Below are positions 18,066 to 26,941 of a DNA stretch of 64,000 nucleotides, one piece after another (position 1 is the first letter of the stretch; each line of letters starts with the position of its first letter). This DNA is from Bacteroidota bacterium (GTDB lineage: Bacteria > Bacteroidota > Bacteroidia > B-17B0 > Aurantibacillaceae): contig JAFDXR010000016.1 of NCBI GenBank assembly GCA_018267825.1, forward strand, positions 115,550 through 179,549, written 5' to 3'. The notes under the pieces were generated by a model, which saw nothing but the letters and a program-made list of their open reading frames with translations, was not told the origin of the DNA and searched no databases. A program made the position numbers and the translations under genes.

Positions 18066-18270
18066 TGCTCCTATGGAGCAATGAGAGATATCCGCCCCAT
18101 TGTTTAATAACATTCGGCCCCGCCGGGGCCAGCAAACACGCATTTTATCCGTGGTTCATGCCCGGAAAATTGCACAACCTTTTTTACTTCATGCCAGCCC
18201 CGGAGGGGTTGAACATTATTAATAAAACTATTCGCGGTTATACCGGCGGCTCCGGAGGAGCCGAACATTA
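18066..18270. repeat. Cluster of REP-like palindromic repeats
   Basis: Four GC-rich hairpins between the MBL gene and the LptD gene. Hairpin a: TGCTCC-TAT-GGAGCA (18066-18080). Hairpin b: GGCCCC-GCC-GGGGCC (18116-18130), preceded by TTTAATAACATTC. Hairpin c: AGCCCC-GGA-GGGGTT (about 18196-18210), followed by GAACATTATTAA. Hairpin d: CGGCTCC-GGA-GGAGCCG (18247-18263), followed by AACATTA. Read on the minus strand, b gives a palindrome followed by GAATGTTATTAAA, so b, c and d share a unit: GC-rich hairpin plus a GAAyrTTATTAA tail, with b inverted relative to c and d. They may also terminate the two convergent transcripts. Confidence 0.7.
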
Positions 18271-18294
18271 AATGAACTAAGGAAGATGATTCTT

Positions 18295-20823
18295 CTATAA
18301 GTTATCGTACCACTGACGCTGACGCGGCACTTTAATATCACTCAACATGGAGGTTTTGAGATTGATACTTAAACTATAACTTTTACGAAATCCAAACGGA
18401 ACCCAGTCGATACGGGCTTCCCAGCAGTGCAGATCGCGATACAGGTTCACACTGGTATAGCTGAAATTTTTATTGATAAAGTCGTAACCACTGGTCATAC
18501 CGATTTTCCAGTTTTGGGTTACACGCACATCCCCGCTGAAATTGAGTGTTTGGGTTTTGGTAAGATCCTGTTTCGATTTATTCAGGTTGATGTTATAATA
18601 CACATTCAGGTTCCATGGCAGTTTCTTCTGACTTGTTTCGGCGGTCTTGACAGCTCCCTGTTCTGCCCCATTGGTCAGATCGGGTTGCTTTTTCTTTTTC
18701 ATCGCCTCTACCACATTGGAGCTGAATGACGCATTGAGCGCTATATTGCCGGAAACAAATCGCACCAGCTTGCCATTGGTATTGATGGCATATTGCTTGA
18801 TGCGGTTCTTCGTTACAGGATCCAGGGCATAGGGATCAAAGCTTGAGTTGAATACCAGGTCAAAAAACTTCCAGATTTTGGTACGGCCGGTAACCGTATA
18901 ATTACTCATATTCATACTATCGGCTGCGAAGTTGTAACCACCTGAAATCCCCACGTTCTGCAAAATGGTTACTTTATTGTATACATAACCCGAATCGGTC
19001 TTCTGCCGGATTTTTGCCTCCACGTTATTACTCAGACTAAAGTTTATACTGTTCTGTTTCTGAGCTGCCGGCCCACCGAAAAGGCCGTTTTCGAAAATAG
19101 AATATTTTGTCGTTCGCTTTGTCGTGGTATCTGTCACAACATCTTTCCAGTAACCATATTGCTTGGAGCCGAAGTCGGGCCTGTACATGTAACTGACCGT
19201 AGGGATCAACAGGTGCCTGATCTGCTTGAGGCGTTTTGATTTGAACACATAATCGGTAAATACCTTCGTTGTAAGGGCTGTGGTAAAGTTCGCATCAAAC
19301 CCGGTTTTGAATTTTTTTACAGTATCAAGTAATACACGATCGCTTGCATAGTCGAGGTGCTTGTCATAGGTTTTGGTGTACATCACCGCGCTCATATTCA
19401 GCGATGGCGTTAACGTAAAATATTTGAAGACCGTCATGTTGGTCGAAATCGGTAAGGTATGACGGATACCGTATTTTAAACTATCTCCCAGATTCCCTTT
19501 AAAAATGGTACTATCCATGCCATGCAAGGTATTGCGGGCTTCCAGCAAATAACTGATTCCCAGTTTATCGAGTGCATTCTGACGTGTGGCATTTTCACGT
19601 TTAAACGGAAAGAAACGATTGACGTTATAGGTCAGCTCCGGGAAAGAGATTTCCATGATCCGCGTTTGTGTATTCTGATTATGCCGTGCATTGATGCTCA
19701 GCGACGAGGTTTTGAAAATCCGGGTCAGGTTAATGTTCGACTGGAATGTATTGGTGAGGTATTGCCCTGTATTGATGGCGTTATACTTGTTGTAATGCGA
19801 GGTCACCACATTCACATTCGACGAGAAGCGGATCTTCGGGTTATTTTTATTATCCTGGTTATGCCGCCAGTTGATCGAGAATGAGCGCTGCTTGGAAACC
19901 GTCGACGGGATTTCTTTTTCACCGAACCGAAACTGCGAGAACCCCAGGGAGAGCGCGCCGTTAAACTTATACATCACATTATAGTTATTCACGGTGCGCA
20001 GGCCCCAGCTCCCATTGGTATATATATCGCCCCGGATCGTCATATCGGTTTGGTCGCTGATACCCCAGTAAAAACCACCGTCTTTGAGGTAGAAACCCAG
20101 TTGCTCACTATTTCCGTAGAATGGCAGCAAGAGTCCCGAATGTCTTTTTTTGGAATTGGGGAAATAACCGAAAGGAAGTGCCAGTGGCGTGGGTACACCC
20201 CCAATTTCAAGATACATAGGGCCGGTTACAATTTTATCGTCGGGAATAACTTTGGCTTTCGATGCCTTGAAAATAGTACGGGCATCGTTATACTGGCAGG
20301 GCACACACTTCAGGTTCTTGAAGTAAACCACATCATTACTGTCTTTTTTGATTTCCGAACCATAGATCAGCAGATCGGCCTGTTTGGTTTGCACATTGTA
20401 CATTTTCCCCTTTTTGGTTTTGAGGTTGTATACAATGGTATCCATTACCAGTTCATCGGCGCCATCCTTAAACAGGGGGTTTCCCAACGGTGCACCTGTA
20501 CTGTCGCGTTTGCCATAGGCTTTGATCAGGTTTCGGGCATTATCAATCACGATGTATTCGGCTTTCATGCTGGTACTGCCATATTCCACATAGGCATCCC
20601 CGAACAAAAGCACTCTTTTTCCTTTATGTTCGTAACGAATCGAATCTCTGGCGTTATAAATTACCTTTGTATCCAGGGTCTCCTCATGCTCATCGAGGGT
20701 ATCGACCTTCACTTTTTTGATCGTATCCTTCGGGATTTGCTGGAACCAGGTGCTTGAAAATGAAGCCTCAGTTATTAACAAACTAAAGAGTATAAAAAAT
20801 ATATGCCTGGTTATAGACTTCAA
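18295..20823 (-). CDS. lptD: LptD-like LPS-assembly outer membrane protein
   Basis: 842 residues. After a signal peptide comes an OstA/LptA-like domain (about 45-200; RYEHKGKRVLLFGDAYVEYGS and the TKKGKMYNVQTKQADLL region), then a large beta-barrel with many alternating strands to the C-terminus. Bacteroidota LptD-like proteins have this layout, though they are diverged from E. coli LptD; the Cys pair seen here (VPCQYND region) is not the classical disulfide pattern. Inserts LPS in the outer leaflet. The start codon is TTG at 20823: no ATG or GTG lies near the signal peptide. Divergent from the amidase gene. A second OstA-like protein without LPS role is a possible alternative. Confidence 0.83.
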   Translation of the reverse strand: MKSITRHIFFILFSLLITEASFSSTWFQQIPKDTIKKVKVDTLDEHEETLDTKVIYNARDSIRYEHKGKRVLLFGDAYVEYGSTSMKAEYIVIDNARNLIKAYGKRDSTGAPLGNPLFKDGADELVMDTIVYNLKTKKGKMYNVQTKQADLLIYGSEIKKDSNDVVYFKNLKCVPCQYNDARTIFKASKAKVIPDDKIVTGPMYLEIGGVPTPLALPFGYFPNSKKRHSGLLLPFYGNSEQLGFYLKDGGFYWGISDQTDMTIRGDIYTNGSWGLRTVNNYNVMYKFNGALSLGFSQFRFGEKEIPSTVSKQRSFSINWRHNQDNKNNPKIRFSSNVNVVTSHYNKYNAINTGQYLTNTFQSNINLTRIFKTSSLSINARHNQNTQTRIMEISFPELTYNVNRFFPFKRENATRQNALDKLGISYLLEARNTLHGMDSTIFKGNLGDSLKYGIRHTLPISTNMTVFKYFTLTPSLNMSAVMYTKTYDKHLDYASDRVLLDTVKKFKTGFDANFTTALTTKVFTDYVFKSKRLKQIRHLLIPTVSYMYRPDFGSKQYGYWKDVVTDTTTKRTTKYSIFENGLFGGPAAQKQNSINFSLSNNVEAKIRQKTDSGYVYNKVTILQNVGISGGYNFAADSMNMSNYTVTGRTKIWKFFDLVFNSSFDPYALDPVTKNRIKQYAINTNGKLVRFVSGNIALNASFSSNVVEAMKKKKQPDLTNGAEQGAVKTAETSQKKLPWNLNVYYNINLNKSKQDLTKTQTLNFSGDVRVTQNWKIGMTSGYDFINKNFSYTSVNLYRDLHCWEARIDWVPFGFRKSYSLSINLKTSMLSDIKVPRQRQWYDNL

Positions 20824-20833
20824 AGGGCTGTTA

Positions 20834-20841
20834 TAACTTTG
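20834..20841 (+). promoter_or_regulatory. -7 promoter box (TAACTTTG) for the amidase gene
   Basis: Exact TAnnTTTG match 40 bases upstream of the amidase ATG at 20882. No TTG at the expected -33 distance. Confidence 0.38.
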
Positions 20842-20850
20842 ATAAACTTA

Positions 20851-20858
20851 CAAATCTA
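20851..20858 (-). promoter_or_regulatory. -7 promoter box (TAGATTTG) for the lptD gene
   Basis: Exact TAnnTTTG match on the minus strand, 27 bases before the TTG start of lptD. The two divergent boxes in this 58-bp spacer are only 9 bases apart, so transcription from the two promoters may interfere. Confidence 0.38.
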
Positions 20859-20881
20859 ACAAATACCTGAGTATTGTAGGC

Positions 20882-22582
20882 ATGAAAAGTACCACACATT
20901 TGCTAAAAAACTCTAATTTGTATACCATAGCTATGCCCCTGCTTGCTTTGGTATGCCTCACATTGCTGGCATTTAAGGGCAAACCCGACGACCCTAAAAA
21001 AGGTGTTAAAACCATTGTGATCGATGCCGGGCATGGCGGCAAGGATCCCGGTTGTAATGGTGTAAGCTGCAAAGAAAAAGATGTAGCCCTGGCTATTGCC
21101 CTGAAACTGGGCAAACTAATCGAGGACAATTGCAAGGATGTGAAAGTGATCTATACCCGTAAAACCGACGTGTTTGTGGAACTGGAAGACCGGGCCGAAA
21201 TCGCCAATAAAAACAAGGCCGACCTGTTTATTTCCATACACTGCAATGCCGCCGGCAAACCGGTGATGATCAAGGATAAGAAAACCGGGAAAATGCGGGC
21301 CAAAACATTCAAAAATTCCCGCGGGAAGATCGTTGTCGTTGAAACCACTAATCCTGAGCCATTCGGCTCTGAAACCTATGTGATGGATGGAAAAAACGAA
21401 GCTGGCAAAATGAAAGTGGCCCAGCGCGAAAACTCGGTAATCCTCCTCGAAGATAATTACCAGAGCAAATACCAGGGTTTTGACCCCGATAGCGATGAGA
21501 GTTACATCATTATGAGCAATTATACCTCTGCGTATGTGATTCAGAGTGCTTCCCTGGCTTTGAAAATACAGGATGAATATGCCCGTAAAGCAGGCCGCAT
21601 CGATAAGGGTGTTCACCGCCAGAGTATCTGGGTACTTTGGCGAACCGCTATGCCAAGCGTACTTACCGAGGTAGGATACCTGACCAACCCCATTGAAGAA
21701 AAGTTCCTGGGCTCCGAAAAAGGCCAGTCGTATATGGCCAGTGCTATTTTCCGGGCGGTGAGAAAATACAAAGACGATATAGAAGGCTCTAAAAAGAATT
21801 ATAACGACGAGTTTGAAAACCAGGAACCACTTAAAAATGAAAATACTCCTGAAGCCCAGGACAGCATTAAAAAACTGATCGGTAAAAAAGATGATACCGA
21901 GGTGGCAGATGATACAGATGCGGTGAAAACGAATACAACAGCTGCAACAGATGAAGCTGCAGCCGAGAAAGCAAAAGCCAGGGAAAAGTATGACAAGCTC
22001 GTAGCCTCAGGCGATGAGCAATATAAGCAGAAACACTACGAAGAGGCCGATAAGCTGTATACCGAAGCCCTTACCTATGCCAAAGGCATGGATGGTGGCG
22101 GTTATACCAAAAACATGACCGATAATGCCACTGCCCTGAAAAAACAAAAAGAAGACATTGCCCGTAAAAAAGCGGAAGAGGAAGCCAGGGAAAAAGAAGC
22201 TGTAAAAGATAAAAGCGATAGCACCGGCAAAGAACCAAACTCCAAAGACATTGCAAAAACATTTAAGGATAAAACAAAACATGATGATCAGCCTGCCGAT
22301 AAAACAGCCGATAAAGCGGGCATCGTATTCAAAGTGCAGTTTGCGGCCAATGACAAGGAGGTTGATGCCAAAAGCAAATATCCGAATGTGCAGGACGTAT
22401 CTTTTTATAAAATGGGGACTGTATTCAAATATACCTCCGGCAATTACACATCTATCGACGATGCAGTAAAGCAACAGACAAAGCTCCGTGAACTTGGTTA
22501 TAAAGACTGTTTTGTAGTAGCCTTTAAGGAAGGGAAACGTATAGACATTAATGAAGCCAGAAAACTCACTTCCGGGCAATAA
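20882..22582 (+). CDS. N-acetylmuramoyl-L-alanine amidase (Amidase_3) with C-terminal SPOR-like domain
   Basis: Cleaves the amide bond between muramic acid and the stem peptide. 566 residues. A hydrophobic N-terminal segment (about 16-31) gives export. The zinc amidase domain (about 43-300) has DAGHGGKDPG (H51), SIHCNAA and LTEVGYLTNP motifs. A charged, low-complexity linker rich in Lys, Glu, Asp and Ala (about 300-480) contains a short TPR-like stretch. The C-terminal 85 residues (FKVQFAAND onward) resemble a SPOR peptidoglycan-binding domain. Likely used in septal or general wall remodelling. The YrdC-type gene follows after 5 bp. Confidence 0.92.
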   Translation: MKSTTHLLKNSNLYTIAMPLLALVCLTLLAFKGKPDDPKKGVKTIVIDAGHGGKDPGCNGVSCKEKDVALAIALKLGKLIEDNCKDVKVIYTRKTDVFVELEDRAEIANKNKADLFISIHCNAAGKPVMIKDKKTGKMRAKTFKNSRGKIVVVETTNPEPFGSETYVMDGKNEAGKMKVAQRENSVILLEDNYQSKYQGFDPDSDESYIIMSNYTSAYVIQSASLALKIQDEYARKAGRIDKGVHRQSIWVLWRTAMPSVLTEVGYLTNPIEEKFLGSEKGQSYMASAIFRAVRKYKDDIEGSKKNYNDEFENQEPLKNENTPEAQDSIKKLIGKKDDTEVADDTDAVKTNTTAATDEAAAEKAKAREKYDKLVASGDEQYKQKHYEEADKLYTEALTYAKGMDGGGYTKNMTDNATALKKQKEDIARKKAEEEAREKEAVKDKSDSTGKEPNSKDIAKTFKDKTKHDDQPADKTADKAGIVFKVQFAANDKEVDAKSKYPNVQDVSFYKMGTVFKYTSGNYTSIDDAVKQQTKLRELGYKDCFVVAFKEGKRIDINEARKLTSGQ

Positions 22583-22587
22583 ACCAC

Positions 22588-23211
22588 ATGCTGATTCACA
22601 TCAACGACAAACAACCACAATCGCAGGCGATACAGGATATTGTAAAGTGTCTGAAAAACGACGGGGTTATTATTTACCCCACAGACTCTGTATATGCCAT
22701 TGGCTGCGACATTACACGACAGAAAGCTGTTGAGAAAATCTGCCGTCTGAAGAACATAAAACCCGAGAAAGCCAATTTCTCTTTTGTATGCAGCGATCTG
22801 AGTCATTTATCCGAATATACCAAACCCATCAGTAATGTAGTGTTCAGGGTTATGAAAAGAGCGCTGCCGGGGCCATATACGTTTATCCTGGAAGCCAACC
22901 ACAATGTGCCAAAACTGCTGAAACAAAGCAAAAAAACTGTCGGAATCCGCGTACCTGATAATGAAATCTGCAAAGCGATTGTGGAAGCCCTAGGCAACCC
23001 TATTCTATCCACCAGCCTTCACAACAACAGCGACGATGTTATGGAGTATTTCTCCGACCCGGAAACCATCCACCAGCAATATGAAGAAATTGTGGATATG
23101 GTGATCGACGGCGGGCATGGAAACATTTACCCCTCAACAGTACTGGATTGCAGCGGTGATGATGTGACAGTAATCCGCGAAGGACTCGGAAGCCTGGATG
23201 TGCTGAATTAA
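22588..23211 (+). CDS. YrdC/Sua5/YciO family protein (threonylcarbamoyl-AMP synthase-like)
   Basis: 207 residues forming one YrdC domain: GVIIYPTDSVYAIGCD near residue 27, KPEKANFSFVCSDL, LPGPYTFILEA and VGIRVPDNEI motifs. Sua5/TsaC proteins make threonylcarbamoyl-AMP for t6A37 of tRNA. The KPEKANFSFVCSDL block is closer to the YciO branch, whose members may have weaker activity, so the t6A role is likely but not certain. Probably co-transcribed with the amidase. Confidence 0.88.
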   Translation: MLIHINDKQPQSQAIQDIVKCLKNDGVIIYPTDSVYAIGCDITRQKAVEKICRLKNIKPEKANFSFVCSDLSHLSEYTKPISNVVFRVMKRALPGPYTFILEANHNVPKLLKQSKKTVGIRVPDNEICKAIVEALGNPILSTSLHNNSDDVMEYFSDPETIHQQYEEIVDMVIDGGHGNIYPSTVLDCSGDDVTVIREGLGSLDVLN

Positions 23212-23219
23212 GCCGCTGA

Positions 23220-23663
23220 TTATTTTCCCGGATTAGCCATCAGGAAATGCTGAAGGCCCAATTCGTAGCTCTGAAGCCCGAATCCGCTGACAGAACCTAT
23301 ACAATAACTCCCCACAAAAGAAACATGGCGGTAGTCTTCGCGGGCAAAAATATTGCTGATGTGAATTTCGATCACCGGGCACTTGATCGCGGCTACAGCA
23401 TCGGCAATAGCCACAGAGGTATGCGTATACGCGGCTGCATTGAGCAGGATGCCATCATGAGCGGCAGCAAACTCATGCAGTTTATTGATGAGTTCGCCCT
23501 CTACATTGCTCTGAAAATAACTAAACTCAACAGATGCATACTTCTGACGCAGTTCCGATAAATAGGCTTCAAAGGTTTGACTGCCATAGACTTCAGGCTC
23601 CCTTGTGCCGAGAAGATTAAGGTTGGGGCCGTTAACAATCGCTATTTTTATCAATTCTGCCAT
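23220..23663 (-). CDS. aroQ: Type II 3-dehydroquinate dehydratase
   Basis: Third step of the shikimate pathway (3-dehydroquinate to 3-dehydroshikimate). 147 residues from the ATG at 23663, normal for the dodecameric type II enzyme. Motifs: VNGPNLNLLGTREPEVYG (with the catalytic Tyr), NVEGELINKLHEF, NAAAYTHTSVAIADA and EIHISNIFARE with the catalytic His. A longer reading from a TTG at 23681 would start inside the -7 promoter box and is rejected. Ends 8 bp from the convergent YrdC gene and is divergent from xerD. Confidence 0.95.
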   Translation of the reverse strand: MAELIKIAIVNGPNLNLLGTREPEVYGSQTFEAYLSELRQKYASVEFSYFQSNVEGELINKLHEFAAAHDGILLNAAAYTHTSVAIADAVAAIKCPVIEIHISNIFAREDYRHVSFVGSYCIGSVSGFGLQSYELGLQHFLMANPGK

Positions 23664-23678
23664 GTTGATATATACGCT

Positions 23679-23686
23679 CAAATATA
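23679..23686 (-). promoter_or_regulatory. -7 promoter box (TATATTTG) of aroQ
   Basis: Exact TAnnTTTG match on the minus strand, 15 bases before the aroQ ATG. It overlaps the upstream TTG at 23681, which helps fix the start at 23663. Confidence 0.5.
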
Positions 23687-23728
23687 CTTACAATTATGCA
23701 TGCGACGATATAAATTTATAGTCGGGCT

Positions 23729-24634
23729 ATGAAACCACTGCTTATAAAAGACTTCCGGAGCTATCTGAAAATCGAACGCTCTCTTTCCGACAATTCGGTG
23801 GAAGCTTATATTCACGATATTGAGCTTTTGAATAAATATCAGGAAGACAAAGCATTAGGCAAGTCCATTGAAAGTTTTACCTTAATTAATCTGCGTGATT
23901 TTTTAAAATGGTTGTTTGAAAATTTTGAATTCGCGGAAACCTCTCAGGCCAGGATTATTTCGGGAATCAAGAGTTTTTACAAATTCCTCGTCCTGGAGAA
24001 TTACATTAAAACCAGTCCGGCCGAATTACTGGAAGCTCCCCGCACCAAACGAAAGCTGCCGGTATTTCTGACGGTGAACGAAATAGATTCCATGTATGCG
24101 CAGATCGACCGGAGTACTTACGAGGGTGAACGCAACCTGGCAATGCTGGAAGTAATGTATTCATGCGGACTCCGGGTAAGCGAGCTGATTTCATTGAAAC
24201 TGAGTGACCTGCACCTCGATGAGGAATTTATCAGTGTCATTGGCAAAGGCGATAAACAAAGACTGGTACCCATTAACCCCAATGCCATCCGGTTGCTCAA
24301 ATTGTATATTCAGGAACATCGGGTTCATATTGCCATTAAAAAGAACCAGGAGGATTTTATTTTCCTGAATAAACGCGGCACCTCCATCAGCCGGCAAATG
24401 GTATTTTACATCATCAAGGATCTGGCTAAAAAGGCTGGGATCCGGAAAAATCTGAGTCCACATACCCTGCGGCATTCATTTGCCACGCACCTTGTTGAGG
24501 GCGGTGCCGATCTGCGGGCCGTGCAGGAAATGCTCGGTCATGAGAGCATCACCACCACCGAAATATATACGCACATGGATCGCGAATACCTGAGAGAGGC
24601 GATCCAGAGTTATCATCCAAGGAATAAAAAGTAG
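23729..24634 (+). CDS. xerD: Tyrosine recombinase XerD (site-specific chromosome dimer resolution)
   Basis: 301 residues, the usual length for XerC/XerD. N-terminal SAM-like core-binding domain (about 1-90) and C-terminal catalytic domain with R149 (CGLRVSEL), K173 (GKGDKQR), H245 and R248 (SPHTLRHSFATHL), H271 (LGHESITTT) and nucleophile Y280 (IYTHMD). All catalytic residues are present. It resolves chromosome dimers at dif together with a second Xer or alone. It lies among housekeeping genes with no integrase-type neighbours, so it is taken as the housekeeping XerD rather than a mobile-element integrase. Confidence 0.93.
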   Translation: MKPLLIKDFRSYLKIERSLSDNSVEAYIHDIELLNKYQEDKALGKSIESFTLINLRDFLKWLFENFEFAETSQARIISGIKSFYKFLVLENYIKTSPAELLEAPRTKRKLPVFLTVNEIDSMYAQIDRSTYEGERNLAMLEVMYSCGLRVSELISLKLSDLHLDEEFISVIGKGDKQRLVPINPNAIRLLKLYIQEHRVHIAIKKNQEDFIFLNKRGTSISRQMVFYIIKDLAKKAGIRKNLSPHTLRHSFATHLVEGGADLRAVQEMLGHESITTTEIYTHMDREYLREAIQSYHPRNKK

Positions 24635-24640
24635 CGAAAA

Positions 24641-24964
24641 TTACTCTTCGTATAAATGCGAATGCTCCACCTTACAGATCTGGCTCAGGTAGCGTTTATA
24701 CCACAAGCGGGCATTTGATTTTGCCTGGAGGTGCGTCATATTGCCACGCCAGGCATGAATAGCATCCATGCTTTCCCAGTATGAAATAAAGATGCTTTGA
24801 TTGTTGCTGCTCACGCTTTCAAAACCAAGATACCCCGGTTGTTCCTGGGCCAGCTTCATGGTAATTTCATCCATTTCGGCATAGCCATCGAGGTCATCGG
24901 ATTTTACAGACGAAAAAATAACAGCGTAATAGCCGCTTAGGGGCGGTGATTTTTTCCAACTCAT
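24641..24964 (-). CDS. Antibiotic biosynthesis monooxygenase (ABM) domain protein
   Basis: 107 residues, a single dimeric ferredoxin-like ABM fold: YYAVIFSSVKSDDLDGY strand, then EQPGYLGFESV and SIFISYWESMDAIHAW, ending with HLQAKSNARLWYKRYLSQ. This is the YqjZ-like branch found widely in bacteria; most members are uncharacterised and haem degradation or quinone oxidation has been shown only for others. It begins 6 bp after the SpoIIE phosphatase stop and is probably co-transcribed with it. Convergent with xerD. Confidence 0.83.
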   Translation of the reverse strand: MSWKKSPPLSGYYAVIFSSVKSDDLDGYAEMDEITMKLAQEQPGYLGFESVSSNNQSIFISYWESMDAIHAWRGNMTHLQAKSNARLWYKRYLSQICKVEHSHLYEE

Positions 24965-24970
24965 GTTGTA

Positions 24971-26389
24971 TTATATTCTGACACCAATTATAGTTACATC
25001 ATCCACCTGGTCGAGGTCACCCTTCCAGTTGTCGAACACATTGCTCAGATACTCCCGCTGTGCTTTCAAGGACATGCTGTGCACCTGTATAAATTCTTTT
25101 TGCAGATTTTTATACCTGAATTTCTTCCCATCCGGTCCTCCGAACTGATCTGCAAAACCATCGGTAAACATATACAGCATATCGTTTTTGCGAAGCTGGA
25201 ATGTATGATTGGTAAATGGTTTTTTGATATCGTCAGTAGACCCGGTGATCCCCTGCTTATCTCCTTTTATTTCAATGATTTCACCATCGCGCAGGATACA
25301 GATCGGGTTATTGGCCCCTGAAAAATAAAGTGTGAGTGTATTGTAATTAATGGCACACATCACCATATCCATCCCATCGCGGATGATCTCACCGGCCTGT
25401 TGCTGTTTCAGGTTCTTCGGCAATTCATGATTCAAAAAATCGAGGGCTTCGGCCGGTGTATTGATCGCCGGATTCTTGATGGTCTGGTTCAAAAGCGTAT
25501 TACCTACAATGCTCATGAGGGCACCGGGAACACCATGTCCGGTACAATCGACCACTGCCAGTACGACAAGAGGCGCACCATCGGTACTGGTGCGTACCTG
25601 CGACATCCAGTAAAAATCACCGCTGATAATGGCCTGCGGTTTATACAGTACAAAATAATCGTGAAGCGCCACCTTCATGTGTTCTTCGGGAGGCAAAATA
25701 CTGCGTTGAATGCGGCGGGCATAATTAATACTGTCCTGGATATCCTTGTTTTTTTCATCGACAATGTTTTTCTGTTCAGCCAGCTGTTTGTTGGATTCCG
25801 CCAGCGACAGGCGGGCAATGATCTCCTTCCGGGTCAGGTTGGTGCGGGTATTGATGAGCAGGATGGTAAACAATGCTACCGATGCCGTGAGCATCCCCCC
25901 ATTGATCAGCACTTCGCCTGCAGGTAAATGGCTGTTGAAATAGAAGAAAATAATATTGGCAATAAACGAAAGTATAACGATGACAACCGAATACACAGGG
26001 CGCCAGAGTACAAACATACCGGCACCTATAAACAGGGCAATGTAGGCAAAGGTATGTTTCTGAAGTTCTTCCACATCCATCACGCTGTACATATAAGCGT
26101 TTTGTACAGAAATACCTATAAAAGGAATAAAAGCAATGATAACCGGGTTTTCTTTCAGCTTATCTTTAAATACAATTCCGAAAAGGGTTACAAATGATAC
26201 GGCGAGCCGGAAAATAAGAAAATCGGTAAAGTGCGAAGGGATATTGAAATAATCGGAAACGGCCCACAATGGGTTCAGAATCACGGCAACCCAGGCCACA
26301 ATCACATGATACTTAAATGCTGCCTTGGAAAGCTCGGGCTTCCAGTCGACCAATGCATTATTATCAACAGATTCAGGGGCCATACTCAT
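24971..26389 (-). CDS. Membrane-bound SpoIIE/RsbU-type PP2C serine phosphatase
   Basis: 472 residues. About six membrane segments in residues 28-190 form a possible sensor, followed by a short coiled coil (about 195-225) and a PP2C-type phosphatase domain (about 230-472): SGDFYWMSQ, VVDCTGHGVPGALMSIVGN and FTDGFADQFGG carry the metal-binding Asp/Gly residues. Such enzymes dephosphorylate anti-sigma-factor antagonists in partner-switching pathways, but no STAS or RsbW-like gene is present in this window. Shares its C-terminal domain with the 1006-codon protein at 39.7-42.7 kb. A -7 box lies 7 bases before the ATG. Confidence 0.9.
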   Translation of the reverse strand: MSMAPESVDNNALVDWKPELSKAAFKYHVIVAWVAVILNPLWAVSDYFNIPSHFTDFLIFRLAVSFVTLFGIVFKDKLKENPVIIAFIPFIGISVQNAYMYSVMDVEELQKHTFAYIALFIGAGMFVLWRPVYSVVIVILSFIANIIFFYFNSHLPAGEVLINGGMLTASVALFTILLINTRTNLTRKEIIARLSLAESNKQLAEQKNIVDEKNKDIQDSINYARRIQRSILPPEEHMKVALHDYFVLYKPQAIISGDFYWMSQVRTSTDGAPLVVLAVVDCTGHGVPGALMSIVGNTLLNQTIKNPAINTPAEALDFLNHELPKNLKQQQAGEIIRDGMDMVMCAINYNTLTLYFSGANNPICILRDGEIIEIKGDKQGITGSTDDIKKPFTNHTFQLRKNDMLYMFTDGFADQFGGPDGKKFRYKNLQKEFIQVHSMSLKAQREYLSNVFDNWKGDLDQVDDVTIIGVRI

Positions 26390-26396
26390 GATTAAT

Positions 26397-26404
26397 CAAA
26401 TATA
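26397..26404 (-). promoter_or_regulatory. -7 promoter box (TATATTTG) of the SpoIIE phosphatase gene
   Basis: Exact TAnnTTTG match on the minus strand; seven bases separate it from the ATG at 26389, predicting a leader of only a few bases. Confidence 0.48.
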
Positions 26405-26454
26405 ATATAAAATTCGGTTTTCTTATTAAAAATGCCAGGGTTTACAACTGGTTT

Positions 26455-26880
26455 TCACATCAGCTTTACTTTATACCTGGAAGCCATTTTCTCAAGCTGA
26501 GCCTGGCTTACATCATGAATATTATGGCCATTATGGTATTTCTCAACCGTCATCACAAACAGGCGATAACCATATTCTGCTGCCATTTTAAAGTAAGGTT
26601 CCATTTCCCAGTCCATGGTAAATGTATTATCTACAAATACCTTCTTTTCACCAAGGTGCAGATACTTACGTGTATTCTCCTCACATAGTTTGTAAGCCAG
26701 GTGATTTTCTTCGAAACGGAATATATATTCACCGGTTTCCGGGACAATAAAATAACTATCGATCGAGGTAACGGGATATTTTCCGGATTCGGATAACACC
26801 TCTACAAGTGTACTCTTCCCGCTGCCGGGAAGGCCACGCAACAAAATCAGGTCTTTATTAACCGGGGTTGAATTGTTCAT
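26455..26880 (-). CDS. Small P-loop ATPase/kinase (AAA_33, N4BP2-like)
   Basis: 141 residues from the ATG at 26880. The Walker A motif GLPGSGKST lies near the N-terminus, followed by SIDSYFIVPETGEYIF and KKVFVDNTFTMDWEMEPYFKMA with a second acidic site, typical of small polynucleotide-kinase-like or N4BP2L1-like P-loop proteins. The substrate is unknown. A longer frame upstream adds 40 residues of basic, Cys-rich sequence that overlaps the divergent gene and looks spurious. Divergent from the beta-barrel gene. Confidence 0.83.
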   Translation of the reverse strand: MNNSTPVNKDLILLRGLPGSGKSTLVEVLSESGKYPVTSIDSYFIVPETGEYIFRFEENHLAYKLCEENTRKYLHLGEKKVFVDNTFTMDWEMEPYFKMAAEYGYRLFVMTVEKYHNGHNIHDVSQAQLEKMASRYKVKLM

Positions 26881-26941
26881 CTGCAACGAATTTAGTAAAA
26901 AGAGCATTGTGTCGGATAGATGTTTTTTTGTATCATTGTTT

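Noticed and set aside
20050..20757. Plus-strand frame of 235 codons
   Set aside because: Antisense to the OstA-like domain of the LptD-like gene.
22007..22579. Minus-strand frame of 190 codons with hydrophobic sequence
   Set aside because: Arises from the Lys/Glu-rich linker of the amidase read backwards; no membrane-protein signature.
23664..23681. Longer aroQ start at a TTG
   Set aside because: It lies inside the TATATTTG promoter box, and the ATG at 23663 gives the standard family N-terminus.
23729..24634. XerD as a mobile-element integrase
   Set aside because: Neighbours are housekeeping genes, no attachment-site repeats or cargo genes were seen, and length and motifs fit XerC/XerD.
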